Assembly: GCA_964648365.1 (NCBI GenBank)
Contig: CAZYLK010000041.1
Location: 1 to 38,372, forward strand
Origin: SURF-32 sp964648365
GTDB taxonomy: Bacteria > Planctomycetota > Phycisphaerae > UBA1845
DNA length: 38,372 nt
Direction of reading: 5' to 3'
Shown: one piece after another, positions 6,761 through 15,076 of the stretch
How positions within the stretch are numbered: position 1 is the first letter of the stretch
Layout of the letters: each line of letters starts with the position of its first letter
Program-made: the position numbers and the translations under genes
Notes under the pieces: model-generated
Database searches by the model: none
Seen by the model: the letters and a program-made list of their open reading frames with translations, nothing else
What the model was told of the DNA's origin: nothing

Positions 6761-9301
6761 ATGTTTGAACGATTTACGGACCGTGCCCGCAAGGTGATGG
6801 CGCTGGCCAACCAGGAAGCCCAGCGGTTCAACCACGAGTACATCGGGACGGAGCACATTCTCCTGGGCCTGGTCAAGGAAGGCTCGGGCGTGGGGGCGAA
6901 CGTGCTCAAGAATCTCGACGTCGACCTGCGCAAGGTGCGGCTCGAGGTCGAGAAGCTCGTCAAGAGCGGCCCCGAGATGGTGACGATGGGCAAACTCCCG
7001 CAGACCCCGCGGGCCAAAAAGGTCATCGAATACGCCATCGAGGAAGCCCGCAACCTCAACCACAACTACGTCGGCACCGAGCATCTGCTGCTGGGCCTGC
7101 TCCGCGAGCAGGACGGCGTGGCCGCCCAGGTGCTGATGAACCTCAACCTGAAGCTGGAGGACGTCCGCGAGGAGGTGCTCAACTTGCTCGGCGCCAGCCA
7201 GGAGGAGGGCGAGGCCGCCAGCACCGGCATGGCCCCCGCCGGAGAAACGAAGAACAAGAAGAGCAAGACCCCCGCGCTGGACTCGTTCGGGCGCGATCTG
7301 ACGGAACTCGCGCGACTGGGCAAGCTGGACCCGGTCATTGGCCGGCTCAACGAGATCGAACGCGTCATCCAGATTCTCTGCCGCCGCCAGAAAAATAACC
7401 CGGTGCTGCTGGGCGAGGCGGGCGTCGGCAAGACGGCGATCGTCGAAGGACTGGGTCAGAAGATCGTCAGCGGCGACATACCGGAACTGCTGGCGGATCG
7501 GCGCATCGTCGTGCTCGACCTGGCCATGATGGTGGCGGGCACCAAGTATCGCGGCCAGTTCGAGGAGCGCATCAAGGCGGTGATGAACGAGGTTCGCCGG
7601 GCGGGCAACGTCATCCTCTTCATTGACGAACTGCACACGCTGGTGGGCGCGGGCGGGGCGGAGGGCGCCATCGATGCGTCCAACGTGCTCAAGCCGGCCC
7701 TGAGCCGCGGCGAGATCCAGTGCATCGGCGCCACCACGCTCGACGAGTATCGCAAATACATCGAAAAGGACAGCGCCCTGGAGCGCCGCTTCCAGCAGAT
7801 CCTGGTCGAACCGCCGAACTATCAGGAAACGATCAAGATATTGAAGGGTTTGCGCGACCGCTACGAGGCGCACCATCGCGTGCAGATCACGGAGGGCGCC
7901 CTGCAGCAGGCGGTCGAACTTTCCGGCCGGTACATCTCCGGCCGCGTGCAGCCGGACAAGGCGATCGACGTCATCGACGAGGCGGGCGCCCGCGTACACC
8001 TGCGCTCGATGACCAAGCCACCGGACCTGGCGGACATCGAGAAGGAAATCGAGAAGTTCACGCTCGAAAAGGACGAGGCGGTCAAGAACGCCGACTACGA
8101 GCGGGCGGCGCAGCTTCGCGATTCGATCGAGTCCTGCCGGCTCAAGAAAAAGTCGCTGCAGAAGGACTGGCGCGACAAGAGCAAGGAGATCGACGGCGTC
8201 GTGGACGAGGAGGTGATCGCGGAAGTGGTCGCCACCATGACCGGCATTCCTATGACGCGGCTGGAGAAGGACGAGGCCGAGCGGCTGCTGGGTCTGGAGA
8301 CCGAACTGCATCGGCAGGTCGTCAGTCAGAGCGAGGCGGTCAGCGCGGTCGCCCGGGCCGTGCGGCGTTCCCGCAGCGGTCTGAAAGACCCGAACCGCCC
8401 GATGGGCAGCTTCATTTTCGTCGGCCCGTCCGGCGTGGGTAAGACCTATCTGGCCAAGTGCCTGGCGAAGTTCATGTTCGGCGATCCGGACGCGCTGCTG
8501 GTGCTCGACATGTCGGAGTACATGGAGAAGCACAACGTGTCGCGTCTGATCGGCGCGCCCCCGGGCTACGTCGGCTATGAAGAAGGCGGCCAGCTCACCG
8601 AGCGCATCCGCCGCCGGCCGTATTCGGTGGTGCTGTTCGACGAAATCGAAAAGGCCCACCCGGATGCCTTCAACATGCTCCTGCAGATCATGGAGGAAGG
8701 CCGCCTGACCGATTCGTTCGGCCGCCATGTGGACTTCAAGAACACGATCGTAATCATGACGTCCAACGTCGGCGCTCACCGCATCACGCACCAGGACTCC
8801 TTCGGCTTCCAGAAGCGCGACGACATGGTCAGCTACGAGAAGATGAAGGAAGTGCTCAAGGGCGAGATGGAAAACTACTTCCGTCCCGAGTTCCTCAACC
8901 GTGTGGACGAGATGGTGGTCTTCCACAAGCTCGGCCACGAAGATCTGGTGCTGATCGTGGATCTGGAAGTCAAGAAACTGGCCGACCGCCTGTCGGAGAA
9001 GGGTCTGGAACTGGAGCTGACGCAGGAAGCGAAGGACTTCCTGATCGAGCGCGGCACCGACGAGAAGTTCGGCGCGCGGCCGCTGCGCCGGGCGATCGAG
9101 CAGTACCTCGAAGATGCGCTCTCCGAGGCGATGCTCCGCGGCCAGTACAAGGAAAAGAATCGCGTCGTCGTCAGCGTCAAGCAGCCTGATACGCCCGAGG
9201 GTCTGCCCATGCTGCTGTTTGAAGGCAGCTTCATGCCCACCAAGAGCGAGAAGGAGCAGGGCGAGCCCGTCACGGCCGGGGACGGGGCAGAGACGACGTA
9301 G
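6761..9301 (+). CDS. clpC: Clp protease ATP-binding subunit ClpC
   Basis: This 846-residue Hsp100 unfoldase feeds proteins to the ClpP peptidase in the cytoplasm. Two Clp_N repeats (about 1-145: MFERFTDRARKVM, EYIGTEHILLGL, NYVGTEHLLLGL) come first. NBD1 follows, with Walker A GEAGVGKT near 218-225 and Walker B ILFIDELHT. A UVR-type middle segment (ADYERAAQLRDSIE, about 445-460) marks it as ClpC rather than ClpB or ClpA. NBD2 has Walker A GPSGVGKT near 554, the pore segment GAPPGYVGYEEGG and Walker B VVLFDEIEKAHP. An FGF tripeptide (SFGFQKR) sits where the ClpP-docking loop lies. The ATG at 6761 follows AGGAGTGAAGG. It is transcribed alone, with repeats after the stop. Nothing is missing. Confidence 0.96.
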   Translation: MFERFTDRARKVMALANQEAQRFNHEYIGTEHILLGLVKEGSGVGANVLKNLDVDLRKVRLEVEKLVKSGPEMVTMGKLPQTPRAKKVIEYAIEEARNLNHNYVGTEHLLLGLLREQDGVAAQVLMNLNLKLEDVREEVLNLLGASQEEGEAASTGMAPAGETKNKKSKTPALDSFGRDLTELARLGKLDPVIGRLNEIERVIQILCRRQKNNPVLLGEAGVGKTAIVEGLGQKIVSGDIPELLADRRIVVLDLAMMVAGTKYRGQFEERIKAVMNEVRRAGNVILFIDELHTLVGAGGAEGAIDASNVLKPALSRGEIQCIGATTLDEYRKYIEKDSALERRFQQILVEPPNYQETIKILKGLRDRYEAHHRVQITEGALQQAVELSGRYISGRVQPDKAIDVIDEAGARVHLRSMTKPPDLADIEKEIEKFTLEKDEAVKNADYERAAQLRDSIESCRLKKKSLQKDWRDKSKEIDGVVDEEVIAEVVATMTGIPMTRLEKDEAERLLGLETELHRQVVSQSEAVSAVARAVRRSRSGLKDPNRPMGSFIFVGPSGVGKTYLAKCLAKFMFGDPDALLVLDMSEYMEKHNVSRLIGAPPGYVGYEEGGQLTERIRRRPYSVVLFDEIEKAHPDAFNMLLQIMEEGRLTDSFGRHVDFKNTIVIMTSNVGAHRITHQDSFGFQKRDDMVSYEKMKEVLKGEMENYFRPEFLNRVDEMVVFHKLGHEDLVLIVDLEVKKLADRLSEKGLELELTQEAKDFLIERGTDEKFGARPLRRAIEQYLEDALSEAMLRGQYKEKNRVVVSVKQPDTPEGLPMLLFEGSFMPTKSEKEQGEPVTAGDGAETT

Positions 9302-9307
9302 GTCTGG

Positions 9308-9411
9308 TGTGGCACCGGTTTGCAACCGGTGCATTCCGGTGTGCCACCGGTTTTCTACCGGTGATCCGATGTGGCACCGGTGGACCTCCGCATGAATGCG
9401 AGGGCTCTGAG
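9308..9411. repeat. REP-like palindromes after clpC
   Basis: Two hairpins, CACCGGTTTGCAACCGGTG (9313-9331) and CACCGGTTTTCTACCGGTG (9345-9363), are followed by a third ACCGGT and then CATGAATGCGAGGGCTCTGA at 9391-9410. The last string recurs with two differences inside a coding sequence at 32876-32896. The same hairpin type lies at 3588-3757. They may also serve as the 3' end structure of the clpC message. Confidence 0.78.
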
Positions 9412-9448
9412 TTCGGCGCCGGCCCCCGCGAGGGCAGCGCCCCAGACG

Positions 9449-9486
9449 TGCAACGCCCGCCCGCACCCTCACGGGCGCTGGCGGGC
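9449..9486. repeat. GC-rich inverted repeat between convergent genes
   Basis: GCCCGCC near 9451 and GGCGGGC near 9480 form an inverted repeat around an internal CACGGGCGCTGG segment. It lies between clpC and the convergent gene ending at 9521. There is no T tract, so terminator activity is uncertain. Confidence 0.35.
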
Positions 9487-9520
9487 ATCGTCGATAGCTT
9501 GGCGCAATCGACCCCGCTGC

Positions 9521-10224
9521 CTACGGACAGCTCGTACACTCATATTCCGGGTACGGAATGACCGTTCCGCAGCCGTCCTGGATCACGTTGAAGGCCGACG
9601 CCGGTGCGTTACCGTCGACACAGATGATCATTTCATCCTGCGTGCCGTGGCAGCCGTTGACCACGATTTCGCCCGACAGGTTGCCGTAGTCGCCCGTGTT
9701 TCCCGACTCGTCCTCGTCAAAGATGCGTATGCACCCGTCGAACGTGACCGAGTCCTGCACTTCCAGATCCGGGTTGCCGAAGTGGATGGTGCCATAGGCG
9801 TCACTCTCGTCCTGCTCCGTGTTGATCTGGACGGTTGCACCCGCGGCCAGGCCGGTAACGGCGCGAATCAGCGAACCGGAAACGGTATTCTTCTCGACGA
9901 GTAAGTCTCCTTTGCATAGCCCCGCGATGAGAATCCGGCCGTCGGATTTCATGCGTTTGGTGGTGATGCTGCCGTTCGTTTCGAGGTGCCGGGCGACGAT
10001 GATGTCGCCGGACAGGCCGTCGGCGATGTCGATGTCGCCGTCATAGTCGACGGAAGTTCCGCCGGCGCCGAAGACGATGTCGCCGGAGCACCGACGCAGA
10101 TGACCGGGAACGATTCCGGCTCCTCACTCACACAGACCTCATCCGCAACGCAAAGTTGCACCATGCATTGGCTGATCGCTCCGGCCGATAGTGCGATCGC
10201 ACAAAGAAGCCGCGCGTTCTTCAT
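9521..10224 (-). pseudogene. exported repeat-like protein with an internal frameshift
   Basis: The ATG at 10224 follows AAGGAG with 7-base spacing and starts a signal peptide (MKNARLLCAIALSAGAISQC), continuing EVCVSEEPESFPVICVG. That frame degenerates into Ser/Thr/Pro-rich shadow sequence and stops at 9949. The adjoining frame, open from 10123, gives a coherent body: CSGDIVFGAGGTSVDYDG, DIDIADGLSGDIIVARHL, GRILIAGLCKGDLLVEKNT, DSVTFDGCIRIFDEDESG, NLSGEIVVNGCHGTQDEM and a C-terminal ECTSCP, ending at TAG 9521. A one-base deletion near 10075-10123 reconciles both. The recurring GDI.I/GxIxV pattern suggests a beta-solenoid or similar repeat fold outside the cell. I do not recognise a named family. 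It is divergent from the exported protein starting at 10326. Confidence 0.62.
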
Positions 10225-10269
10225 TCTCGGACTCCTTTTCCAGTTTTCGCGACTTCTGCCAAGCCCCAC

Positions 10270-10298
10270 TTGACCCACGACGGGTCCGGATGGATAAT
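10270..10298 (+). promoter_or_regulatory. sigma-70-type promoter of the dockerin-tailed exported protein
   Basis: TTGACC (10270-10275) and GATAAT (10293-10298) are separated by exactly 17 bases, each with five of six consensus bases. Transcription would begin near 10305, about 21 bases before the ATG at 10326. The segment CCACTTGACCC is shared with the promoter before the methyltransferase gene (14026-14034 area). Confidence 0.72.
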
Positions 10299-10325
10299 GG
10301 GGGGCGAACATGGAGGAACACCCGA

Positions 10326-11150
10326 ATGTCCCTCAAATTGGCGCTTGTACTCGTGGTCTTAGCTACGTCAAGCCTTGGACAAGTTTTTACATATGAAGCT
10401 GCCGATGTCCCCGAGAACAGCCAGTGGATACTTCTGCAGCGCTACTGCAGTCCGGAAACTTGGATCGAGGGAGGGCGGTACATTCAGCACACCGCTCTTG
10501 ATTGCGGACCGCCGCCTCATGGGCACGACTCCGAATCGTTTACTCGGCCATTAACAGAGTATCAGGGCCAGTATCGGTTCTTCATCGAATGGACAGTCGA
10601 GACCAGCGGTGATCGATCGGAGATACTCTGGGGGGCTCCCGTTATCCTCTCGGCTTGGAGCCAAGGAGCGGTCAACTACCAGTTCAGTATCGCTCGCGAC
10701 CAAGTTCGCTTGATTCGCGATAACCGCCTTCCCATTCTCTATGTCGATGTTGTGCCGGGTGTGCTTCATACGTACCGGCTTGAGCTTTACGGGGCTGATC
10801 TGTACGTCTGGTACATCGACGGTGAAGTCATCGACTCAGGTATCCCGGAGGCAGCGTATCCCTCCAGCAATCCGAATATGAACTGGCGCGGTAAATCGGC
10901 GTATTACGAAAGCACAACAAAATGGGACTACATCCGCTACGGCGTCACCCCCGCTGACGGCAGCGCGGACTTCGACAGCGACGACGCCCTCGACCTGTTC
11001 GACCATTATTACGTCCAGGAGTGCTTCGACCGCTCCGGCCCCGCGGCCGACGCCGGCCCCGGCTGCCGCTTCGCCGACTTCGACGGTGACGCCGACGTGG
11101 ACCTGCGCGACTTCGCCGAGTTCCAGAACCGCTTCACCGGCCCGCGCTGA
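10326..11150 (+). CDS. exported protein with C-terminal dockerin/EF-hand-like tail
   Basis: This 274-residue protein has a Sec signal peptide (MSLKLALVLVVLATSSLG) and GGAGG at 10312-10316 before the ATG. The middle (about 20-205) contains YRFFIEWTVETSGDRSE, VNYQFSIARDQVRLI, HTYRLELYGADLYVWYIDGE and WDYIRYG. This is the pattern of a concanavalin-like jelly-roll domain of the sort found in secreted polysaccharide-binding or degrading proteins. The tail carries two calcium-loop-like motifs, DFDSDDALDLFD and DFDGDADVDLRDF, separated by a Cys-containing insert; this is the planctomycete dockerin-type end. The first 600 bases are visibly less GC-rich than the neighbours, while the tail is GC-rich, so the body may be a recent acquisition joined to a native tail. 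Substrate unknown. Confidence 0.78.
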   Translation: MSLKLALVLVVLATSSLGQVFTYEAADVPENSQWILLQRYCSPETWIEGGRYIQHTALDCGPPPHGHDSESFTRPLTEYQGQYRFFIEWTVETSGDRSEILWGAPVILSAWSQGAVNYQFSIARDQVRLIRDNRLPILYVDVVPGVLHTYRLELYGADLYVWYIDGEVIDSGIPEAAYPSSNPNMNWRGKSAYYESTTKWDYIRYGVTPADGSADFDSDDALDLFDHYYVQECFDRSGPAADAGPGCRFADFDGDADVDLRDFAEFQNRFTGPR

Positions 11151-11455
11151 CCAGCCGCCCGGATGCAATTCATCTTCGACAGGCCTTTTTCTTGCGAGCC
11201 GCGTGGCTTTAGCCCGCGCGGATGCTCCGGATAAATGCCGCGCTCCGTTGCGGCACGCTTGTCTGCCGGCACACAAGGAAGTGGCGACTCATGCTAATGC
11301 CTGGAGCAGTCCTTCAGTGGAGACTCCGCGCGGGCTAAGGCCGCGTGGCTCGCTCAGGGTATCCGGACGCTTGTCCCACCGTCCGGACGTCGGCTATAAA
11401 GAATCAACCCAGAGGAGGGACGTGCGTCCGTCCGACGGGGCCAACGAGACGACCG
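11151..11455. other. 305-base gap holding an inverted repeat pair, no gene seen
   Basis: The gap contains a short T-rich stretch (CCTTTTTC near 11185) without a strong stem. It then has two inverted copies of a GC-rich element at 11196-11222 and 11325-11351. A purine-rich GAGGAGGGA at 11412-11420 lies before a GTG that is out of frame with the next gene. Confidence 0.55.
11196..11351. repeat. inverted repeat pair flanking about 100 bases
   Basis: The left arm at 11196-11222 (GAGCCGCGTGGCTTTAGCCC, then GCGCGG) and the right arm at 11325-11351 (CCGCGCGGGCTAAGG, then CCGCGTGGCTC) are near-complementary with about three mismatches. They enclose about 102 bases with no coding potential. This looks like a non-autonomous palindromic element or two copies of a dispersed repeat in opposite orientation. 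Confidence 0.65.
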
Positions 11456-11815
11456 ATGATGACCGTACTGTTCCCACGCAAGGCCGGCCTCGCAGCACTG
11501 CTGGGCGCCGCGCTGATCACCGCCGGCGGCTGCATCAGCCTCCCCGACAACGTCCTGCCCGCCGGGACGCCGTTCGTGCTCAGCGGGACGATGGTCGTGG
11601 TCGATCGCGCCGGCCCGTGCCCGGTGTGGGAGGGCGAAAACGGCGTCACCTATCACTTGTTTCAGGGAATCCAACTCGACAACGAGTCGTTCGACCGCAT
11701 CACCGTCCCCGGCGTCACGTCGCGGCTGGTGATCGCGACGCGCTCCGATCTGCGTCTCGACTGCCGGGTCGGTACCATCGTCGAAGTTCGCGACGTGCTC
11801 GAGATCATCGAATGA
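11456..11815 (+). CDS. small putative lipoprotein
   Basis: This 119-residue protein starts at the first of two adjacent ATGs (11456 and 11459; the second is equally possible). It has a lipoprotein signal with LITAGGC ending at C26. The mature part, with VLSGTMVVVDRAGPCPVWEG, TYHLFQGIQLDN and GTIVEVRDVLEI, looks like a small beta-barrel or OB-like domain of the type seen in DUF5818-like lipoproteins; that assignment is tentative. Its stop codon overlaps the next start (ATGA at 11812-11815), so both proteins are probably made in fixed proportion. No strong ribosome-binding site precedes it. Location: periplasmic face of a membrane. Confidence 0.72.
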   Translation: MMTVLFPRKAGLAALLGAALITAGGCISLPDNVLPAGTPFVLSGTMVVVDRAGPCPVWEGENGVTYHLFQGIQLDNESFDRITVPGVTSRLVIATRSDLRLDCRVGTIVEVRDVLEIIE

Positions 11816-13404
11816 GGCGCGCGGGGCAGGTGAGGACTCCGCCCGCATCACCTGGGACGGTGCCGCGCCGTCGCCACGGCCGGCCGGCCACCCGCCGACA
11901 TGGGCGGGCGGCTGTCGCGGCGATCGTGGCCGCGGCGACGACCGGCTGCGTCCCGGTGAGCGACCCGGCGTCGGGCGATCGCCCGGTGCTGATCACGGCC
12001 ACGCGATGGCTCGAACCGCCCGCCGTCGGCCACGAGCGCGCCTACCGCACGCCGTATCAGCGGCGCCTTGCGGCTGACGACCCCGGCGCGTCGCTCGTGG
12101 TCGGGTTTGAGCTGACGCTGCTCGCCGACCCGGACGCGGCGCTTCTCATGCACATCGTCGAGCAAGAGGCGCAAGCGTCCACCGCGCTGATGCCGGCCGC
12201 GACCGCGCTCCCCGGGCACGATCTGGACCTGGATCGCGACCTGCCGCAACTGGGCGACGCGGAACGGGCGACCCTGACCAACGGGGGCGGCGTGTACTGG
12301 CGGCTGCCGGGCGGCGACGACGACGCGCTGGCGACGCGTGTGGCCGTGGTCCTTTCCGCCTCGCTGATCGGCACGTCCTGCCGTCTCAGCGTGGCGACGC
12401 GCGAGCTGGACGGCGTGGCGATCAACCCGGCCGGCGTGGAACTCGTCGACGACTTCTTCTACCTCGCGGTCATCGGCGACTCGATCCTCTGGGGCAGCGG
12501 GCTGCCGGAACGGCAGAAGATCTCCGCCTTGGTGGCCGACGAGATCGAACACAGGCTCGGCCGGCGCGTCATCACGCAGCGCTACGCCGTCGCGGGTGCA
12601 AAGATCCTCCCCGCAGAGGGCGACGGCATTTGCGAATACAACTGCTTTGCGGAAGTGCCGAAGCAGTTAACGTCGATCCTGACGCAGGTGGATCAGATCG
12701 AGCGCGCGGACCTCGTCGATCTCGTGCTGCTGGACGGCTGCGTCAACGACGTCGGCTTGGACACCATCACGCTTCCCCTGACCGACACGCAAGAGCTGGC
12801 GCAGATCACGGAGCAGTACTGCAACGGGGCCATGGCGGCGCTGCTGCGCAAGGTCCGGCGCGTGATGCCGGAAGCCGCGGTCGTCGTTACGGGGTACTAC
12901 CCGTTCATCAGCGAACAGAGCAGTCCCGCGGGGATCGACACGCTGCTTTCGCTGAACCAGGCAACGTCGTCGTCTTCGCAGGATATTTTCGAGCTGCGCG
13001 ACGCGATGGCGGAAAACTCGCGCGTTTTCTTTAACGTCTCCCACGCGAATCTGCGGGCCGCGGTCGACCACGTTAACGGCGAGACCGGCGGCGCCGTCAC
13101 AATCGCCTTTGCCGACGCGCGCTTCGGACCCGCCAATGCGACATTCGCGCCGGAGCCGCGCCTCTGGGGACTGACCGACGATCTTGAACTGCTGCAAACG
13201 CTGCAGGTGAACCTCTCGCTGGCGCCGGAGGATCCGCTGTTCGAGAAGCGGCTCAACGTATGCACCGGGCGGAACCTGGCGTTCTTTGACCTGGTGTCCT
13301 GCCTCTACGCGGCCGTCGCCCACCCCAACCCGACCGGCGCGCGGGCCTACGCCGACGCCGTCATCGAGCAACTGCACGTGCTGGGCGTGCTGCCGCCACG
13401 TTGA
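11812..13404 (+). CDS. SGNH/GDSL-type hydrolase-like lipoprotein
   Basis: This 530-residue protein has an unusually long Arg-rich N-region (about 32 residues) before the membrane segment and lipobox (ATTGC, C46). Residues 50-215 are unassigned. The rest is an SGNH hydrolase fold: block I FYLAVIGDSILWGSGL with nucleophile S224, block II Gly in YAVAGAKI, block III DGCVNDVG with N312, and block V AHPNPTGARAY with H504. The Asp that normally sits three residues before the His is Ala (A501), so the triad may be completed from elsewhere or by a dyad. Such enzymes are esterases or acetylhydrolases acting on carbohydrate or lipid esters; the substrate here is unknown. The start is fixed by the 4-base overlap with the preceding lipoprotein gene. 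Confidence 0.8.
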   Translation: MRRAGQVRTPPASPGTVPRRRHGRPATRRHGRAAVAAIVAAATTGCVPVSDPASGDRPVLITATRWLEPPAVGHERAYRTPYQRRLAADDPGASLVVGFELTLLADPDAALLMHIVEQEAQASTALMPAATALPGHDLDLDRDLPQLGDAERATLTNGGGVYWRLPGGDDDALATRVAVVLSASLIGTSCRLSVATRELDGVAINPAGVELVDDFFYLAVIGDSILWGSGLPERQKISALVADEIEHRLGRRVITQRYAVAGAKILPAEGDGICEYNCFAEVPKQLTSILTQVDQIERADLVDLVLLDGCVNDVGLDTITLPLTDTQELAQITEQYCNGAMAALLRKVRRVMPEAAVVVTGYYPFISEQSSPAGIDTLLSLNQATSSSSQDIFELRDAMAENSRVFFNVSHANLRAAVDHVNGETGGAVTIAFADARFGPANATFAPEPRLWGLTDDLELLQTLQVNLSLAPEDPLFEKRLNVCTGRNLAFFDLVSCLYAAVAHPNPTGARAYADAVIEQLHVLGVLPPR

Positions 13405-13489
13405 GCGTGCATGACAGCTTCGGCGGGTGGCATGTGCTGGGCGTGCTGCCGCCACCTTGAGCATGCATGACAGCTTCGGCTGGTGGCAC
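13378..13489. repeat. 56-bp tandem duplication at the end of the SGNH gene
   Basis: Copy one, 13378-13433, holds the last eight codons and the stop of the SGNH gene plus 29 bases. Copy two, 13434-13489, repeats it with only about five differences. The duplicated stop now lies downstream. The copies include GCATGACAGCTTCGGC, which may belong to a dispersed repeat. Confidence 0.85.
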
Positions 13490-13510
13490 GGTCTCGTCTT
13501 CGAGGCCGTG
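13487..13510 (+). terminator. hairpin after the SGNH gene, possible terminator
   Basis: CACGGTCTCG (13487-13496) pairs with CGAGGCCGTG (13501-13510), with one G-U pair and a 4-base TCTT loop. No T tract follows, so it may act as a message end structure rather than a true intrinsic terminator. Confidence 0.4.
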
Positions 13511-13630
13511 GTGTTGCGACCGGACCGGCCGGTGAGAGTGCGCGGTGGCGCTGAGAGCGGCTATACTGTCGGATGAGCGCGCAGCTTCGCCCGTCGGGCA
13601 GGCTGTGCGCCGGTTACGGAGTAGCACGAC

Positions 13631-13912
13631 ATGCCCGATCCAGCACCCAGGCCCGCAACCGATCCGCCCGACGCCGAGGACCTGCGCAAGGCATTGAAGG
13701 CCTTCAAGAAGCGGCTGAAGCTGGCCCGTCTCGACGACGAGTCGCGGCTGGGACGCGGCGCGATGTCCGGCGGCAAGGCGTCGGGCATCGTGGCGATCAT
13801 GGCGCCGAATCAATACCCGCAGGCCGTCTGGGACGCACTGGTCGAACACGGCCGGCTCAAGTATGCCGGCAACCGGTTGTACCAGCTTCCGGATGAAGAG
13901 CGGCGAGGCTGA
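13631..13912 (+). CDS. small conserved hypothetical protein
   Basis: This 93-residue cytoplasmic protein starts at ATG 13631 with GGAG near 13619. It has a charged helical N-terminal half (DAEDLRKALKAFKKRLKLAR), a Gly-rich turn (GRGAMSGGKASGIV) and a C-terminal segment PNQYPQAVWDALVEHGRLKY. The alternation of basic helix and a short domain resembling a winged or helix-turn unit would suit a nucleic-acid-binding or regulatory role, but that is only a guess. I believe similar short proteins are common in Phycisphaerae, without a known function. A TATACT hexamer at 13562-13567 may be its -10, although I find no good -35. Confidence 0.65.
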   Translation: MPDPAPRPATDPPDAEDLRKALKAFKKRLKLARLDDESRLGRGAMSGGKASGIVAIMAPNQYPQAVWDALVEHGRLKYAGNRLYQLPDEERRG

Positions 13913-14028
13913 TTCACGGACCCGGGCGGCGACCGCGTTAATGAACACGACGGCGCGCGCGGCCGATCTCGATACGCGGTACACGCCGGGTCGCACGACC
14001 CACCCTGCCTGCCGCGCGATGCACCCAC

Positions 14029-14056
14029 TTGACCCGCGCGCAACGTGGGCGACAAT
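14029..14056 (+). promoter_or_regulatory. promoter giving a very short leader for the methyltransferase gene
   Basis: TTGACC (14029-14034) and GACAAT (14051-14056) are separated by 16 bases. The -10 ends only nine bases before the ATG at 14066, so the message would begin at, or within a few bases of, the start codon. No Shine-Dalgarno sequence is visible before that ATG, which fits leaderless initiation. Confidence 0.6.
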
Positions 14057-14065
14057 ACCGCCGTT

Positions 14066-15076
14066 ATGAAGGAGCGGACGCGAGCCCCGCGGAATCGAAC
14101 GGTCACGCTCGACGAGGCCGAGCAGGCGGCGTATTCGCGGCGACTATTGCGGCTGGATGCTCGGGCGCCGACGGCCTCCATACTCGGGCGTACTCTATGC
14201 CAGGATATTCTGGAGGCAATTCCGCACCTGCCGTCGGGATTCGTAGATCTGATGATCGTCGACCCGCCCTACAACCTGGACAAGTCATTTAACGGCGCCG
14301 CTTTTCGCGGGCGTTCCTCGCCTGAATACGCCGCGTGGGTCGATTCCTGGCTGGCGCCGCTGTGCCGCGTACTGAAGCCCGACGCATCCGTGTACATCTG
14401 CTGCGATTGGCGCTGTTCATCTACGATCCATCATGCGTGCGAAAAGTATTTCCTGGTCCAGAACCGCATCACGTGGGAGCGGGAGAAGGGTCGCGGAGCC
14501 GCCCGCAACTGGAAGAACTGCTCAGAAGACATCTGGTTTGCTACGGTGTCGCGGCAGTTCACCTTCAACGTTGACGCTGTCAAGCTCAAACGGCGCGTCC
14601 TGGCGCCCTACACGACGGGCGACGGTTCACCCAAGGACTGGCAGAAGACGGATCGTGGCGGATTTCGGCTCACACACCCGTCGAATCTCTGGACGGATCT
14701 TTCCGTGCCGTTCTGGTCGATGCCGGAAAACACGGACCATCCGACGCAAAAGCCTGAAAAGTTGATCGCGAAAATGATCCTGGCAAGCTCGAATCCAGGG
14801 GACGTCGTATTCGATCCGTTTCTGGGGTCCGGAACGACATCGGTTGTTGCCAAGAAGCTCCGGCGGTCGTTTGTCGGTGTGGAACTGGACCCCATGTATT
14901 GCTGCCTCGCCGAGAAGAGGCTCGCAGCGGCGGAACACGACGCGGTCATCCAGGGTTACCGCGACAGCGTTTTCTGGGAGCGCAATTCACTTTCTCGTGC
15001 TGCCGGCCCGGCCGAACCAGCGCGGCGGGACGGGCTCACCCTTCCATTGTTCTGTCAGGCGAACGGCGCGCCATGA
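14066..15076 (+). CDS. type II beta-class DNA methyltransferase
   Basis: This 336-residue enzyme modifies DNA at N6-adenine or N4-cytosine using S-adenosylmethionine. The catalytic motif DPPYNL (D66-P-P-Y69) comes before the cofactor motif DPFLGSGTT (from D250), the order that defines the beta class. Between them are NRITWEREKGRGA, a substrate-recognition stretch, and the conserved HPTQKPEKLIAKMI. The closest familiar relatives are HinfI-like adenine methylases, but the recognition sequence cannot be told. I choose the ATG at 14066 over a GTG at 14045 because the promoter -10 lies at 14051-14056. The stop overlaps the next gene by four bases (ATGA at 15073), linking it to the nuclease. Lower GC than its neighbours suggests transfer. 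Confidence 0.9.
   Translation: MKERTRAPRNRTVTLDEAEQAAYSRRLLRLDARAPTASILGRTLCQDILEAIPHLPSGFVDLMIVDPPYNLDKSFNGAAFRGRSSPEYAAWVDSWLAPLCRVLKPDASVYICCDWRCSSTIHHACEKYFLVQNRITWEREKGRGAARNWKNCSEDIWFATVSRQFTFNVDAVKLKRRVLAPYTTGDGSPKDWQKTDRGGFRLTHPSNLWTDLSVPFWSMPENTDHPTQKPEKLIAKMILASSNPGDVVFDPFLGSGTTSVVAKKLRRSFVGVELDPMYCCLAEKRLAAAEHDAVIQGYRDSVFWERNSLSRAAGPAEPARRDGLTLPLFCQANGAP

Noticed and set aside
6692..9472. 926-residue frame opposite clpC
   Set aside because: Shadow of clpC; no motifs, and composition is typical of antisense frames in GC-rich DNA.
11086..11811. Upstream extension of the SGNH gene to 11086
   Set aside because: It would read through the end of the previous gene, the inverted repeats and the small lipoprotein gene in another frame; the ATGA overlap at 11812 gives a natural start and lipobox.
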